DNA of 8,410 nucleotides from SAR324 cluster bacterium (GTDB lineage: Bacteria; SAR324; NAC60-12), in NCBI GenBank assembly GCA_022448705.1, contig JAKUUF010000058.1, forward strand, positions 1 to 8,410. The letters run 5' to 3'. Both the position numbers and the translations under genes were made by a program. The first letter of the stretch is position 1. Every line of letters starts with the position of its first letter. Below the pieces are notes generated by a model that did no database searches, had not been told where the DNA came from, and saw nothing but the letters and a program-made list of their open reading frames with translations. Shown here one piece after another: positions 1 through 6,248 of the stretch.

Positions 1-202
1 GCGGCTCTCAAGGCCGATTTCTAAGATACTCTTGCCCCAGAAATGATGTTAGATTATTTATAAATAACTGTCAGACCTCAAATCCATTAAACCCCCTTGA
101 AAAAATACTGAAAGAGATTTAGTGACAGCTTCGCTCATGAAATTGTGAGTGTTATCATGAAACTGTCATGCTTCTCCAGATTGGTATCTTCTTTCTTAAA
201 AG
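1..202. other. Left-edge stretch with no secure gene
   Basis: This stretch is AT-rich and dense in stops. On the plus strand one frame is open from base 3 to a TAG at 120-122 (39 codons, ending in LEKILKEI), so it could be the tail of a gene entering from the left. No family is recognisable, and the length is too short to claim a gene. Bases 54-67 form a perfect 14-base AT palindrome (TTATTTATAAATAA). An imperfect inverted repeat occupies 123-168. No RNA gene or T-rich intrinsic terminator is visible. Confidence 0.4.
123..168. repeat. Imperfect inverted repeat downstream of selW
   Basis: The outer arms TGACAG (123-128) and CTGTCA (163-168) are perfect complements. Inside them two copies of the self-complementary TCATGA (135-140 and 155-160) can also pair. 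This gives a 12-pair stem broken by an asymmetric internal loop (six bases against two) with a 14-base apical loop. It lies between the selW stop and the end of the possible left-edge reading frame, where a bidirectional terminator might sit. There is no T-run on either side, so an intrinsic terminator is not supported. It could equally be a protein-binding site or chance. Confidence 0.4.
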
Positions 203-421
203 TCACTTCTTGATGATTTTTAAAACTCCCCCAGGCTCTGGAAACCTTGACAGTTTCTGCTTGGAAAAAACTTTTTTCCCATCAACTGTCACTTCAAAAT
301 CCCCCCTTTTTCCAGAGACAAGTTCTGAATCTACCCCATAAGCCTTTTTTAATTCCGCTGCCAGACCGACTGCGCGTGGTTCATAGTTTCAGACAACACA
401 GTAAAATATTTTTATCTTCAT
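203..421 (-). CDS. SelW/Rdx-family selenoprotein with in-frame UGA (Sec)
   Basis: Reading minus from ATG at 421 through a TGA at 389-391 to a TGA stop at 203-205 gives 72 residues. The protein starts with a beta-strand-like MKIKIFY, then C8-V-V-U11, then NYEPRA and a GLAAELKKAYGV helix. It continues with G-K-R-G-D-F-E-V-T-V-D-G-K-K-V-F-S-K (37-54) and R-F-P (59-61). These are, in order, the conserved elements of the thioredoxin-fold Rdx (SelW/SelT/SelH) family, and U11 falls exactly where the family has Sec or Cys in its CxxU/CxxC redox motif. Members are small cytosolic thiol or selenol redox proteins; the physiological substrate in bacteria is uncertain. The start is fixed by an in-frame TGA at 437-439, with GAAAG as a weak ribosome site. 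Without Sec insertion only a 10-residue peptide would be made. A hairpin in the right place for a bacterial SECIS follows the UGA. The gene lies 159 bases beyond the ftsK-like gene. A pseudogene with a Cys-to-stop mutation is the alternative, but the rest of the frame is intact. Confidence 0.85.
356..376 (-). promoter_or_regulatory. Putative bacterial SECIS hairpin of selW
   Basis: In the selW mRNA, starting 12 bases after the UGA, CGC-GCAG can pair with CUG-C and GCG around a five-base loop UCGGU, with one bulged G and one bulged A on the 3' side. The loop GG lies about 22 bases after the UGA. The GGUCUG string also occurs in the E. coli fdhF SECIS loop region. Bacterial SECIS elements sit inside the coding region just after the UGA and bind SelB, so position and shape fit. 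The bulges and the position of the G within the loop are not ideal, and the fold was done by eye. Confidence 0.5.
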
Positions 422-495
422 AATTCTTTCAGTAATTCAATTATTTCAATTTATTTTCAGGCATTTAATTTTTCAATAATTTGTGCAGTGATTCG

Positions 496-524
496 AGTAT
501 TTCCTGATTCTGTCAAATTATCAA
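496..524 (-). promoter_or_regulatory. Weak candidate promoter for selW
   Basis: On the minus strand TTGATA (519-524) is followed after 17 bases by AATACT (496-501), which match the sigma-70 consensus at five of six and four of six positions. An overlapping perfect TTGACA (511-516) lacks a good -10 partner. The site lies about 75 bases before the selW ATG, in the 159-base gap after the ftsK-like gene. AT-rich DNA yields such matches by chance, so selW may instead be read through from upstream. Confidence 0.25.
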
Positions 525-580
525 GATTCTGCTTTACGGATTAAATTTTAAATACTGTTTTGCCTGTTCGAAAATTATAT

Positions 581-1234
581 TTAAGAAGCAGGGTATTCTT
601 CAATACGTAAATTATGCTTAAAATCAGTTAATTGCCTGGAGGGAGGAAAGTCTGTGGCGGGAGGACGGCTGATTTTACCAGCTATAAAGGAAAGCAGATT
701 ATACAATATGGAAAAGAATCCTGAAATGAAAGGCAGTGGAGAAAGAACATGAAACATGCGCAAAAAAGACAAAATGAACATTCCAATTACACCAGCTAAA
801 TATAAGACCGGATATGCGGACGACTCAATCCAGCCCAATGCCAATTTGCCGGCATAACCATTTTGCCAAAAATAATTTAAATCAGCTGAATCTATGAAAT
901 GGTTTCTTAAGATAATTTCATGAACAATCGAAAGCAGAAACACAAGTACAAACGCATAATACGCACCGGACAATCTTGAAATTCTGCGAGGATGATGCAA
1001 ATTGATCCTTATAAATAACCATGCAAGAAGCAAAGCAGACGGTCCAAATACTTCCAGCAATGATCCGCCGATTATTGCACCTATCAAGCCGGTCCAGTTG
1101 CTTATTCCATTAGAGGGATACAGCTGATTAAAAACGGTTGGATCTTGAAAATCGGCAGTGCAAACTGACATCATCAAAAAAAAACCTGTTCCTCCAAAAA
1201 AAAGATAATCTATGCGCAGCTTGTTAAAACCCAT
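581..1234 (-). CDS. Stand-alone FtsK-type four-helix membrane domain protein, no motor
   Basis: The 217-residue protein matches the N-terminal membrane domain of the FtsK/SpoIIIE DNA translocases. It has a first hydrophobic segment at about 9-26, then a periplasmic stretch with a DP motif (31-32). The family signature N-W-T-G-L-I-G-A (46-53) leads into helix 2 (to about 75), followed by helix 3 (about 89-108). G-Y-A-G-K (126-130) then leads into helix 4 (about 140-162). A further hydrophobic segment spans about 166-186, and a short polar Pro-containing tail ends at a TAA. In full-length FtsK this domain anchors the protein at the division septum and is followed by a linker and an ATPase motor of several hundred residues. 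No Walker A or gamma domain is found in the 580 bases beyond the stop. The gene is therefore either a split anchor subunit, a specialised 4TM-only protein, or a truncated ftsK. It begins 18 bases after coaD and is probably in the same operon. No Shine-Dalgarno is visible. Confidence 0.7.
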   Translation of the reverse strand: MGFNKLRIDYLFFGGTGFFLMMSVCTADFQDPTVFNQLYPSNGISNWTGLIGAIIGGSLLEVFGPSALLLAWLFIRINLHHPRRISRLSGAYYAFVLVFLLSIVHEIILRNHFIDSADLNYFWQNGYAGKLALGWIESSAYPVLYLAGVIGMFILSFLRMFHVLSPLPFISGFFSILYNLLSFIAGKISRPPATDFPPSRQLTDFKHNLRIEEYPAS

Positions 1235-1252
1235 TTTACTGACTGTAGCGGA

Positions 1253-1750
1253 TTATAAGTTAGAATTTTTTTGGATAATATTCTTCACTATTTCTGCCAC
1301 GGAAGGCAAAACATAGGCTTCGATTGACTCCCCCAGATATGCCAGCTCGCGAACAAGAGTGGAATTTATCGCAAATAAATCCGGTTTACCAAACAGGCAG
1401 AAGGTTTCAATCTCAGGATCAATGCCTTTATTGCCTACAGCCTGCTGAAATTCGCCCTGGAAATCCTCCAAACTGCGTAAACCCTTTACGATTGTTTTTG
1501 CGTTCCGTTCCTGCACGTAACGAATCGTTGATCCAGTAAAGGACTCAACGGTAACATTTTTCAGATCATAGTGCTGCACGTATTCATTCATCATACGCTT
1601 GCGTACCTCTGCATCAAAGATATACTGTTTTTCAGTATTCATTGCTGCAGACCAATAAACATGATCAAACTGCTTGGCAGTCCTTACTAAAATATCCGCA
1701 TGACCATAAGTTGGTGGATTTGCACTAGTCGGATATACTGCAATTCGCAT
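1253..1750 (-). CDS. coaD: Pantetheine-phosphate adenylyltransferase
   Basis: PPAT transfers AMP from ATP to 4'-phosphopantetheine, giving dephospho-CoA, the penultimate step of cytosolic coenzyme A synthesis. At 165 residues it has the usual length of this nucleotidyltransferase-fold enzyme. The ATP-binding T-x-G-H motif is T14-Y-G-H17. K41 in N-T-E-K-Q-Y-I-F corresponds to E. coli K42. The K-G-L-R-S-L-E-D-F segment (89-97) corresponds to RGLRAVADF. The I-N-S-T-L-V-R-E segment near 128-135 corresponds to the family's ISSxxVRE. Two deviations stand out. The P-G-T/S-F-D-P loop near the N terminus reads P-T-S-A-N-P (7-12), and the Arg equivalent to E. coli R88 is Lys (K89). Both are fairly mild, so activity is likely, but a related nucleotidyltransferase with a different acceptor cannot be excluded. 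It lies 52 bases after mutS and 18 before the ftsK-like gene. Confidence 0.85.
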   Translation of the reverse strand: MRIAVYPTSANPPTYGHADILVRTAKQFDHVYWSAAMNTEKQYIFDAEVRKRMMNEYVQHYDLKNVTVESFTGSTIRYVQERNAKTIVKGLRSLEDFQGEFQQAVGNKGIDPEIETFCLFGKPDLFAINSTLVRELAYLGESIEAYVLPSVAEIVKNIIQKNSNL

Positions 1751-1786
1751 TTTTCAGGAATACGCTAAAGGTTTACAATTTTTCCT

Positions 1787-1801
1787 GCATGATTCACATG
1801 C
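1787..1801 (-). other. Small hairpin between mutS and coaD
   Basis: GCATG and CATGC, perfect 5-base arms around a five-base loop, begin one base after the mutS stop codon. There is no following U-run, so it is unlikely to terminate transcription. It might protect or space the message within the operon, or be chance. Confidence 0.3.
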
Positions 1802-1802
1802 A

Positions 1803-4583
1803 TTATTTTTTTAACCTGTCGGTTAATTCATGAAGATAATTCAGTGCCTGCAAGGGAGTCATTTCATTTAAATTCAGATCACGTAACTCATCAAGAAAAA
1901 GTGATTCTTCCGGAAACATTGATAACTGGGGATCTGCATCTCCGGAATCATATCTAGTACTGACTGGTTTTTCCCTAATTTCAGCAGACAAATCCTGTTT
2001 TTTTTCTGTTATATCTTTATGTACAGGCAAATGGCGGACCATTGATGCCTCTTCCAGCTGTTCCATCACGTCAAGCGCCCGTTTGACCACACTTTTTGGT
2101 AATCCTGCCAGCCTTGCTACTTGCACACCATAACTTTTATCTGATTCACCCGAAACAATTTTGCGCAAAAATACTATTTGCTCTCCTTCTTCCTCTACAC
2201 GTACACTGAAATTTTCGATTCCTTTAAGTTCCTGAGCAAGTGCGGTCAATTCATGGTAATGTGTCGCACAAAGTGTAAGGGCATTCAATTTGTGTAAAAA
2301 CTCAACAATAGCCCAGGCAATGCTTATCCCATCGAAGGTACTTGTGCCCCGCCCAATTTCATCCAGTATTATCAGACTCCGATCAGTAGCATTGTTTAAA
2401 ATTGCAGCTGCTTCGTTCATTTCAAGCATAAATGTGCTTTGACCAAGTGTAAGATTATCAGATGCACCAACACGTGTAAAAATTCGATCCACCACAGATA
2501 AATCTGCTTTGGAAGCTGCCACAAAACAACCGCATTGTGCCATGAGAATATTCAGTGCGACTTGTCTCATGTATGTGGACTTTCCCGCCATGTTAGGCCC
2601 GGTTATCAGCATGATTCTGCACTTTGCATCCTGCAGATCCAAATCATTAGGCACAAATTCTTCGCCCAAATCAATCCGTTCAATTACTGGATGACGACAT
2701 TCCCTGAGAAACAATTTCCTCGGGGAATCCAATGATCCCAGGCTTGGACGAGTATAGTGATTATGTTCGGCAACATGTGCTAATCCTGCCAGTGTGTCCG
2801 CTACCGCAATATCCTGGGCAGTTTTCTGAACACGCAATGTGTTCGAGTTAAGCTCAACTTTCAGTTGCTGGAAAAGTTCATATTCCAGCTCACCTATACG
2901 TTCTTCCGCAGTAAGAATTTTTTCCTCAAATTCTTTCAGGTCGGCTGTAATGTAACGTTCTGCATTGACTAAAGTTTGTTTGCGAATGTAATTTTCCGGG
3001 ACAGAAGATTTATGTGCATTACTGACTTCAAGGAAGTATCCGAATACTTTGTTGTAACTGATTTTTAATGAAGTAATTCCTGTAAGTTCGCGCTCACGCT
3101 GAAGCATTTGGTTAAGATATTCTTTGGAATTTCTGGAAATATCACGCAGCTGATCCAATTCTTCTGAAACCCCATCCGCTATATAACCGCCTTCTGTCAG
3201 TTTTAAAGAAGGAACTTCCTTCAGTTGCTGATTCAGCAAATCCAGTAAATCAGTCAAAGGATCGAATTTTTCTGAAATTTCCTTGAGCAAAGTGGAATTC
3301 AATTCAGAAAAATACACTGGCAGTATCTGCAACGGTTCCAGCGATTCCCGCAGTGCAATAAGATCATTTACACCGGCTACTGGTAAAGTTATTCGCCCCA
3401 TTATTCTCGGCAGATCCTGAATGAATTCAAGACTTTGGCGAAATTTTTCACAGAGCATAAAATTATTTCTAAATTCTTCAACACTGTCATACCGCTGATT
3501 AATTTCTTCTGCATCCAGCAGCGGCTGACGCAGCCACTGCCTGAAAAGTCTCGAGCCCATGGGAGTACAGGTGTGATTGAGAATATGAAAAAGTGTGTGT
3601 TTTCTGACTCCGGACTGACTTTCAAACAATTCCAAATTTGCGACTGTGGCCTCGTCCAGAAGCATAGTTTTTTCAAATGCATGTCTTCTCAAGGAAGTTA
3701 AGTGGTTCAAATCACATTTTTGAGTATCTTCCAGATAACGCAATAATGCCCCGGCCGCGGAAATCCCATACGGTAAATCATCAATTCCAAATCCGGAAAG
3801 ATTCAGTGTTTGAAAATGTTTTTTCAAGCTTCTCTGCGTTGCAGCAGAATCAAAATGATACGGATCAATGAAATTAAATCGACCAGTGGAAGGAAACACA
3901 TGTTCACCCGGAAGTCCCGACCGGTGTTCCGGAATTGCTGCAGACTTCAATTCAGTGGTATTTTCCTTATCAAGCAATTGGGCCATGCGTCGAACAAGTT
4001 CTTCCAGAAAAATGGATTCGGCTTCTGATCTGCTTTGCGTCAATATCACTTCCTGGGGTGAAAGCTGAGCCAGGAAGTCGTAGAAACGATGAGATTCATC
4101 CAGTTGAAATTCTGCCACCTCAAACTCCCCTGTAGAAAGATCGGCAAATGCGATGCCTATGCATTTCGAACGTAAGACAACATTTATTGCCAACAAATAA
4201 TGGTTCCGGTCAGGATCAATCAGTTGTGGAGAAACGGTAGTGCCAGGAGTGACCACTCTCACTACATCCCTGGTCACAAGTCCCTTTGCTTTTGCAGGAT
4301 CTTCCAGCTGTTCGCAAATTGCCACCTTGTAACCTGCGGCTGTTAACTTATTTAAATACTGCTCGTACGCCTTGTACGGCACACCGCACATGGGTAATGA
4401 GTTTTTCTTTTTTTTGTCACGTGAAGTCAGCGCAATTTGTAATATCTCTGCGCCCACTATTGCGTCATCCCCAAACATTTCATAAAAGTCGCCCATGCGA
4501 TAGAAAAGGAGCTTATCCGGATGTTCCCGTTTAATTGCATTGAATTGACGCATCATGGGAGTTTCAGCTTGAGGGACTGACAT
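1803..4583 (-). CDS. mutS: DNA mismatch repair protein MutS
   Basis: MutS dimers recognise mismatches and small loops in new DNA and, using ATP, recruit MutL. The 926-residue protein has the full MutS1 architecture. The N-terminal mismatch-recognition domain carries the F-x-E reader motif (F33-Y-E35 in GDFYEMF), and MCGVPY follows at 65-70. The connector, lever and clamp regions follow. The ATPase has Walker A G-P-N-M-A-G-K-S-T (662-670) and Walker B ending in D741-E742, followed by IGRGTS. T-H-Y-H-E-L follows in the ABC-type core. The C terminus includes D-P-Q-L-S-M-F, a likely sliding-clamp-binding motif, and an MTPLQALNYLHEL helical end typical of the family. It is longer than E. coli MutS (853), mostly in the linker before the clamp-binding motif. 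An A8 run lies near the start, at codons 57-59. It is flanked by the phyH-like gene (30 bases) and coaD (52 bases). No Shine-Dalgarno is seen before the ATG. Confidence 0.98.
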   Translation of the reverse strand: MSVPQAETPMMRQFNAIKREHPDKLLFYRMGDFYEMFGDDAIVGAEILQIALTSRDKKKKNSLPMCGVPYKAYEQYLNKLTAAGYKVAICEQLEDPAKAKGLVTRDVVRVVTPGTTVSPQLIDPDRNHYLLAINVVLRSKCIGIAFADLSTGEFEVAEFQLDESHRFYDFLAQLSPQEVILTQSRSEAESIFLEELVRRMAQLLDKENTTELKSAAIPEHRSGLPGEHVFPSTGRFNFIDPYHFDSAATQRSLKKHFQTLNLSGFGIDDLPYGISAAGALLRYLEDTQKCDLNHLTSLRRHAFEKTMLLDEATVANLELFESQSGVRKHTLFHILNHTCTPMGSRLFRQWLRQPLLDAEEINQRYDSVEEFRNNFMLCEKFRQSLEFIQDLPRIMGRITLPVAGVNDLIALRESLEPLQILPVYFSELNSTLLKEISEKFDPLTDLLDLLNQQLKEVPSLKLTEGGYIADGVSEELDQLRDISRNSKEYLNQMLQRERELTGITSLKISYNKVFGYFLEVSNAHKSSVPENYIRKQTLVNAERYITADLKEFEEKILTAEERIGELEYELFQQLKVELNSNTLRVQKTAQDIAVADTLAGLAHVAEHNHYTRPSLGSLDSPRKLFLRECRHPVIERIDLGEEFVPNDLDLQDAKCRIMLITGPNMAGKSTYMRQVALNILMAQCGCFVAASKADLSVVDRIFTRVGASDNLTLGQSTFMLEMNEAAAILNNATDRSLIILDEIGRGTSTFDGISIAWAIVEFLHKLNALTLCATHYHELTALAQELKGIENFSVRVEEEGEQIVFLRKIVSGESDKSYGVQVARLAGLPKSVVKRALDVMEQLEEASMVRHLPVHKDITEKKQDLSAEIREKPVSTRYDSGDADPQLSMFPEESLFLDELRDLNLNEMTPLQALNYLHELTDRLKK

Positions 4584-4613
4584 GGACTAAGCGTGAAGGT
4601 TGGAAAGTTTCAA

Positions 4614-5426
4614 TTAAGCCTGGCTAACAGGCCAGGCAAGCGGGAATAATTCATGATCCATCGGTTTTCCGGCAGGCAACTGATCTGAAAGACCAGGGAA
4701 ATCAGGTGAGGTTTCCCAGCTGCGAGGAGCATGTATTATGTCATCCCCTAACATCCGTATAGAAAATACCCGGCGAAGTGCTCCTGTCCCTTCTCCGCTG
4801 TGCAACGTCAGCATGTGAAAGGCTACAGCGTCTCCCGGCTCGAGTACCCACTTCAATACTGGGTATTTTTCCGGATTTGAGTCAATATCTGGTATTTCAC
4901 TGAGACTTCCCTCAGGAAACCATTTTGCCTGATTTTCAAGGAAATTTCTTGGCATGTACCATGGCCCCTTATGGGAGCCTGCCACCAGTTCGAGTGTCCA
5001 TTCCAGGGGAACTGGATCAACTGGTATCCAGAAACTGATGTTCTGCTTCCCTTCAATATTATAATACGGCTGATCCTGATGCCAGGGAGTCCTTTGTACA
5101 GTTCCCTTTTTCTTTACCAGCATATGGTCATGGTATAAGCGCACCTGCTTTGAGCGCATAAGTTTTGCAGCAGCTTCAGGAACAGAACTCTGAAAAATTA
5201 TCCTCTGGTATGACGGATTTTCCTGCCAGGTGCAGAAATCTTCAAGAAACCAGCCGGGATCGTTTTCATTACTGGCAATCTTGGATTTTAAGCTGGGATT
5301 GGAAATATTTGCCTCAATACCTTCCCGCAAGTCTGAAACTTCTTGATCATTGAGAAGACCTTTAATCAATACTGCACCATCATTCTGATATGCTTCAATA
5401 TCAGCTTCAGTAATTTTCAGGGACAT
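4614..5426 (-). CDS. Phytanoyl-CoA dioxygenase (PhyH) family Fe(II)/2-oxoglutarate oxygenase
   Basis: The 270-residue protein has the double-stranded beta-helix layout of the PhyH family. The N terminus (I-E-A-Y-Q-N-D-G-A-V-L-I-K-G-L) is the usual PhyH opening. The iron-binding H-x-D is H116-Q-D118 in TPWHQDQPYY, the distal His is H209 in HMLTLHSG, and the 2-oxoglutarate-binding Arg is probably in RRVFSIR (218-224). W-x-P-V-D-P (133-138) and E-L-V-A-G-S-H (146-152) are further family motifs. Such enzymes hydroxylate or otherwise oxidise small molecules using O2, Fe(II) and 2-oxoglutarate, releasing succinate and CO2; substrates range from phytanoyl-CoA to ectoine and secondary metabolites. 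The sequence does not reveal this one's substrate. It starts 11 bases after trpA, so it is very likely cotranscribed with the tryptophan synthase genes, but no tryptophan-related role can be claimed. Confidence 0.9.
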   Translation of the reverse strand: MSLKITEADIEAYQNDGAVLIKGLLNDQEVSDLREGIEANISNPSLKSKIASNENDPGWFLEDFCTWQENPSYQRIIFQSSVPEAAAKLMRSKQVRLYHDHMLVKKKGTVQRTPWHQDQPYYNIEGKQNISFWIPVDPVPLEWTLELVAGSHKGPWYMPRNFLENQAKWFPEGSLSEIPDIDSNPEKYPVLKWVLEPGDAVAFHMLTLHSGEGTGALRRVFSIRMLGDDIIHAPRSWETSPDFPGLSDQLPAGKPMDHELFPLAWPVSQA

Positions 5427-5437
5427 ATACAGTAAAA

Positions 5438-6214
5438 CTATGCTCTTGCATCTGCTAACGAATTCAAGTGCCTTTTAAATGCTGACTCACCATCATTCTC
5501 CCAGGTTTTAAGCAGGGCAGTACCAACGATGGCTATTTCTGCCTTTCCTTGAAGCATGTGCAGTTCTTCAGGTTTAGACAAACCGAATCCCAGTGCCAGC
5601 GGCAAATCTGTGAATTGCCTGCACTGCAGCAAAAAATCTTCTGTTGACTGCTCAAGAACAGTGCTTTCCCCTGTTACTCCCTTACGGGCAACACAGTATA
5701 TAAAACCTCTTCCATGCGAACAGATTTTCCTGAGGCGCTCCTCTTTGTTTGTCGGTGTACAGAGCATGATCGGGTCAAGACCAAACTCAAGACTGTGATC
5801 AAAAAGCTGTCCGCATTCTTCGAAAGGCAAATCTGGAATTATGAACCCTTTACCACCATGCCTGCTGACATTTTCACAAAATACCTGAAAACCCATGGTA
5901 AATGCAGTATTGCAATAGCCCATCATTAAAACAGGAAATTCAAAGCTCTCTGACGCCCGCTGCATCAATTTGAAATAATCCTGCAATTTTGTCCCATTCC
6001 TGAGTGCCTCCTGGTTAGCCTTTACGAACAGGGGCCCGTCTGCAGTCGGTTCGCTGAAAGGCATCTGCAACTCAACCACATCCACATCTGCCTCTCCCAT
6101 TGCCTCAAGCATTGCCCAGTTATCCTCCAAGGACGGATAACCAACAACGGCATGGGTCATCAAGAGAATTTTGCGTGTTTCAAGTCGTTTGCGCAGATAT
6201 TCTGTAAGTTGCAT
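5438..6214 (-). CDS. trpA: Tryptophan synthase alpha subunit
   Basis: TrpA cleaves indole-3-glycerol phosphate to indole and glyceraldehyde 3-phosphate, passing indole through a tunnel to TrpB. The 258-residue TIM barrel has the two catalytic acids: E48 in V-V-E-L (E. coli E49) and D59 in T-A-D-G-P (E. coli D60). Other matches are G-F-I-I-P-D-L-P (123-130), Y173 in F-I-Y-C-V-A-R-K-G-V-T-G (loop 6, E. coli Y175 region), the phosphate-binding G-F-G-L-S-K-P-E (209-216), and I-V-G-T-A (229-233). The motif around D59 reads MPFSEPTADGP rather than the common IPFSDPxADGP, and the loop near 100 is G-Y-C-N rather than Y-Y-N. This is a divergent but complete enzyme. It lies 34 bases after trpB in the standard trpBA order, and ends in TAG 11 bases before the PhyH-family gene. 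Confidence 0.96.
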   Translation of the reverse strand: MQLTEYLRKRLETRKILLMTHAVVGYPSLEDNWAMLEAMGEADVDVVELQMPFSEPTADGPLFVKANQEALRNGTKLQDYFKLMQRASESFEFPVLMMGYCNTAFTMGFQVFCENVSRHGGKGFIIPDLPFEECGQLFDHSLEFGLDPIMLCTPTNKEERLRKICSHGRGFIYCVARKGVTGESTVLEQSTEDFLLQCRQFTDLPLALGFGLSKPEELHMLQGKAEIAIVGTALLKTWENDGESAFKRHLNSLADARA

Positions 6215-6248
6215 TCAATATTCCGGATTCAGATTCCAGTTGTTGTTT

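Noticed and set aside
36..138. A 27-codon minus-strand frame starting with MSEAV and containing a GGGGG before a second ATG
   Set aside because: It is short, has no family match, and lies within the inverted repeat and palindrome region. It is open by chance as far as can be seen.
389..391. General reassignment of UGA to an amino acid
   Set aside because: trpB ends in UGA, Trp is encoded by UGG throughout, and the other genes contain no in-frame UGA. Only the selW UGA lies at a known Sec site.
422..580. Protein-like short frames on the minus strand (for example a segment ending IIEKLNA, and a later IEIIELLKEL whose stop overlaps the selW ATG)
   Set aside because: They are broken by stops, have no start and need frameshifts to join. 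They could be remnants of a decayed gene, but the evidence is too thin.
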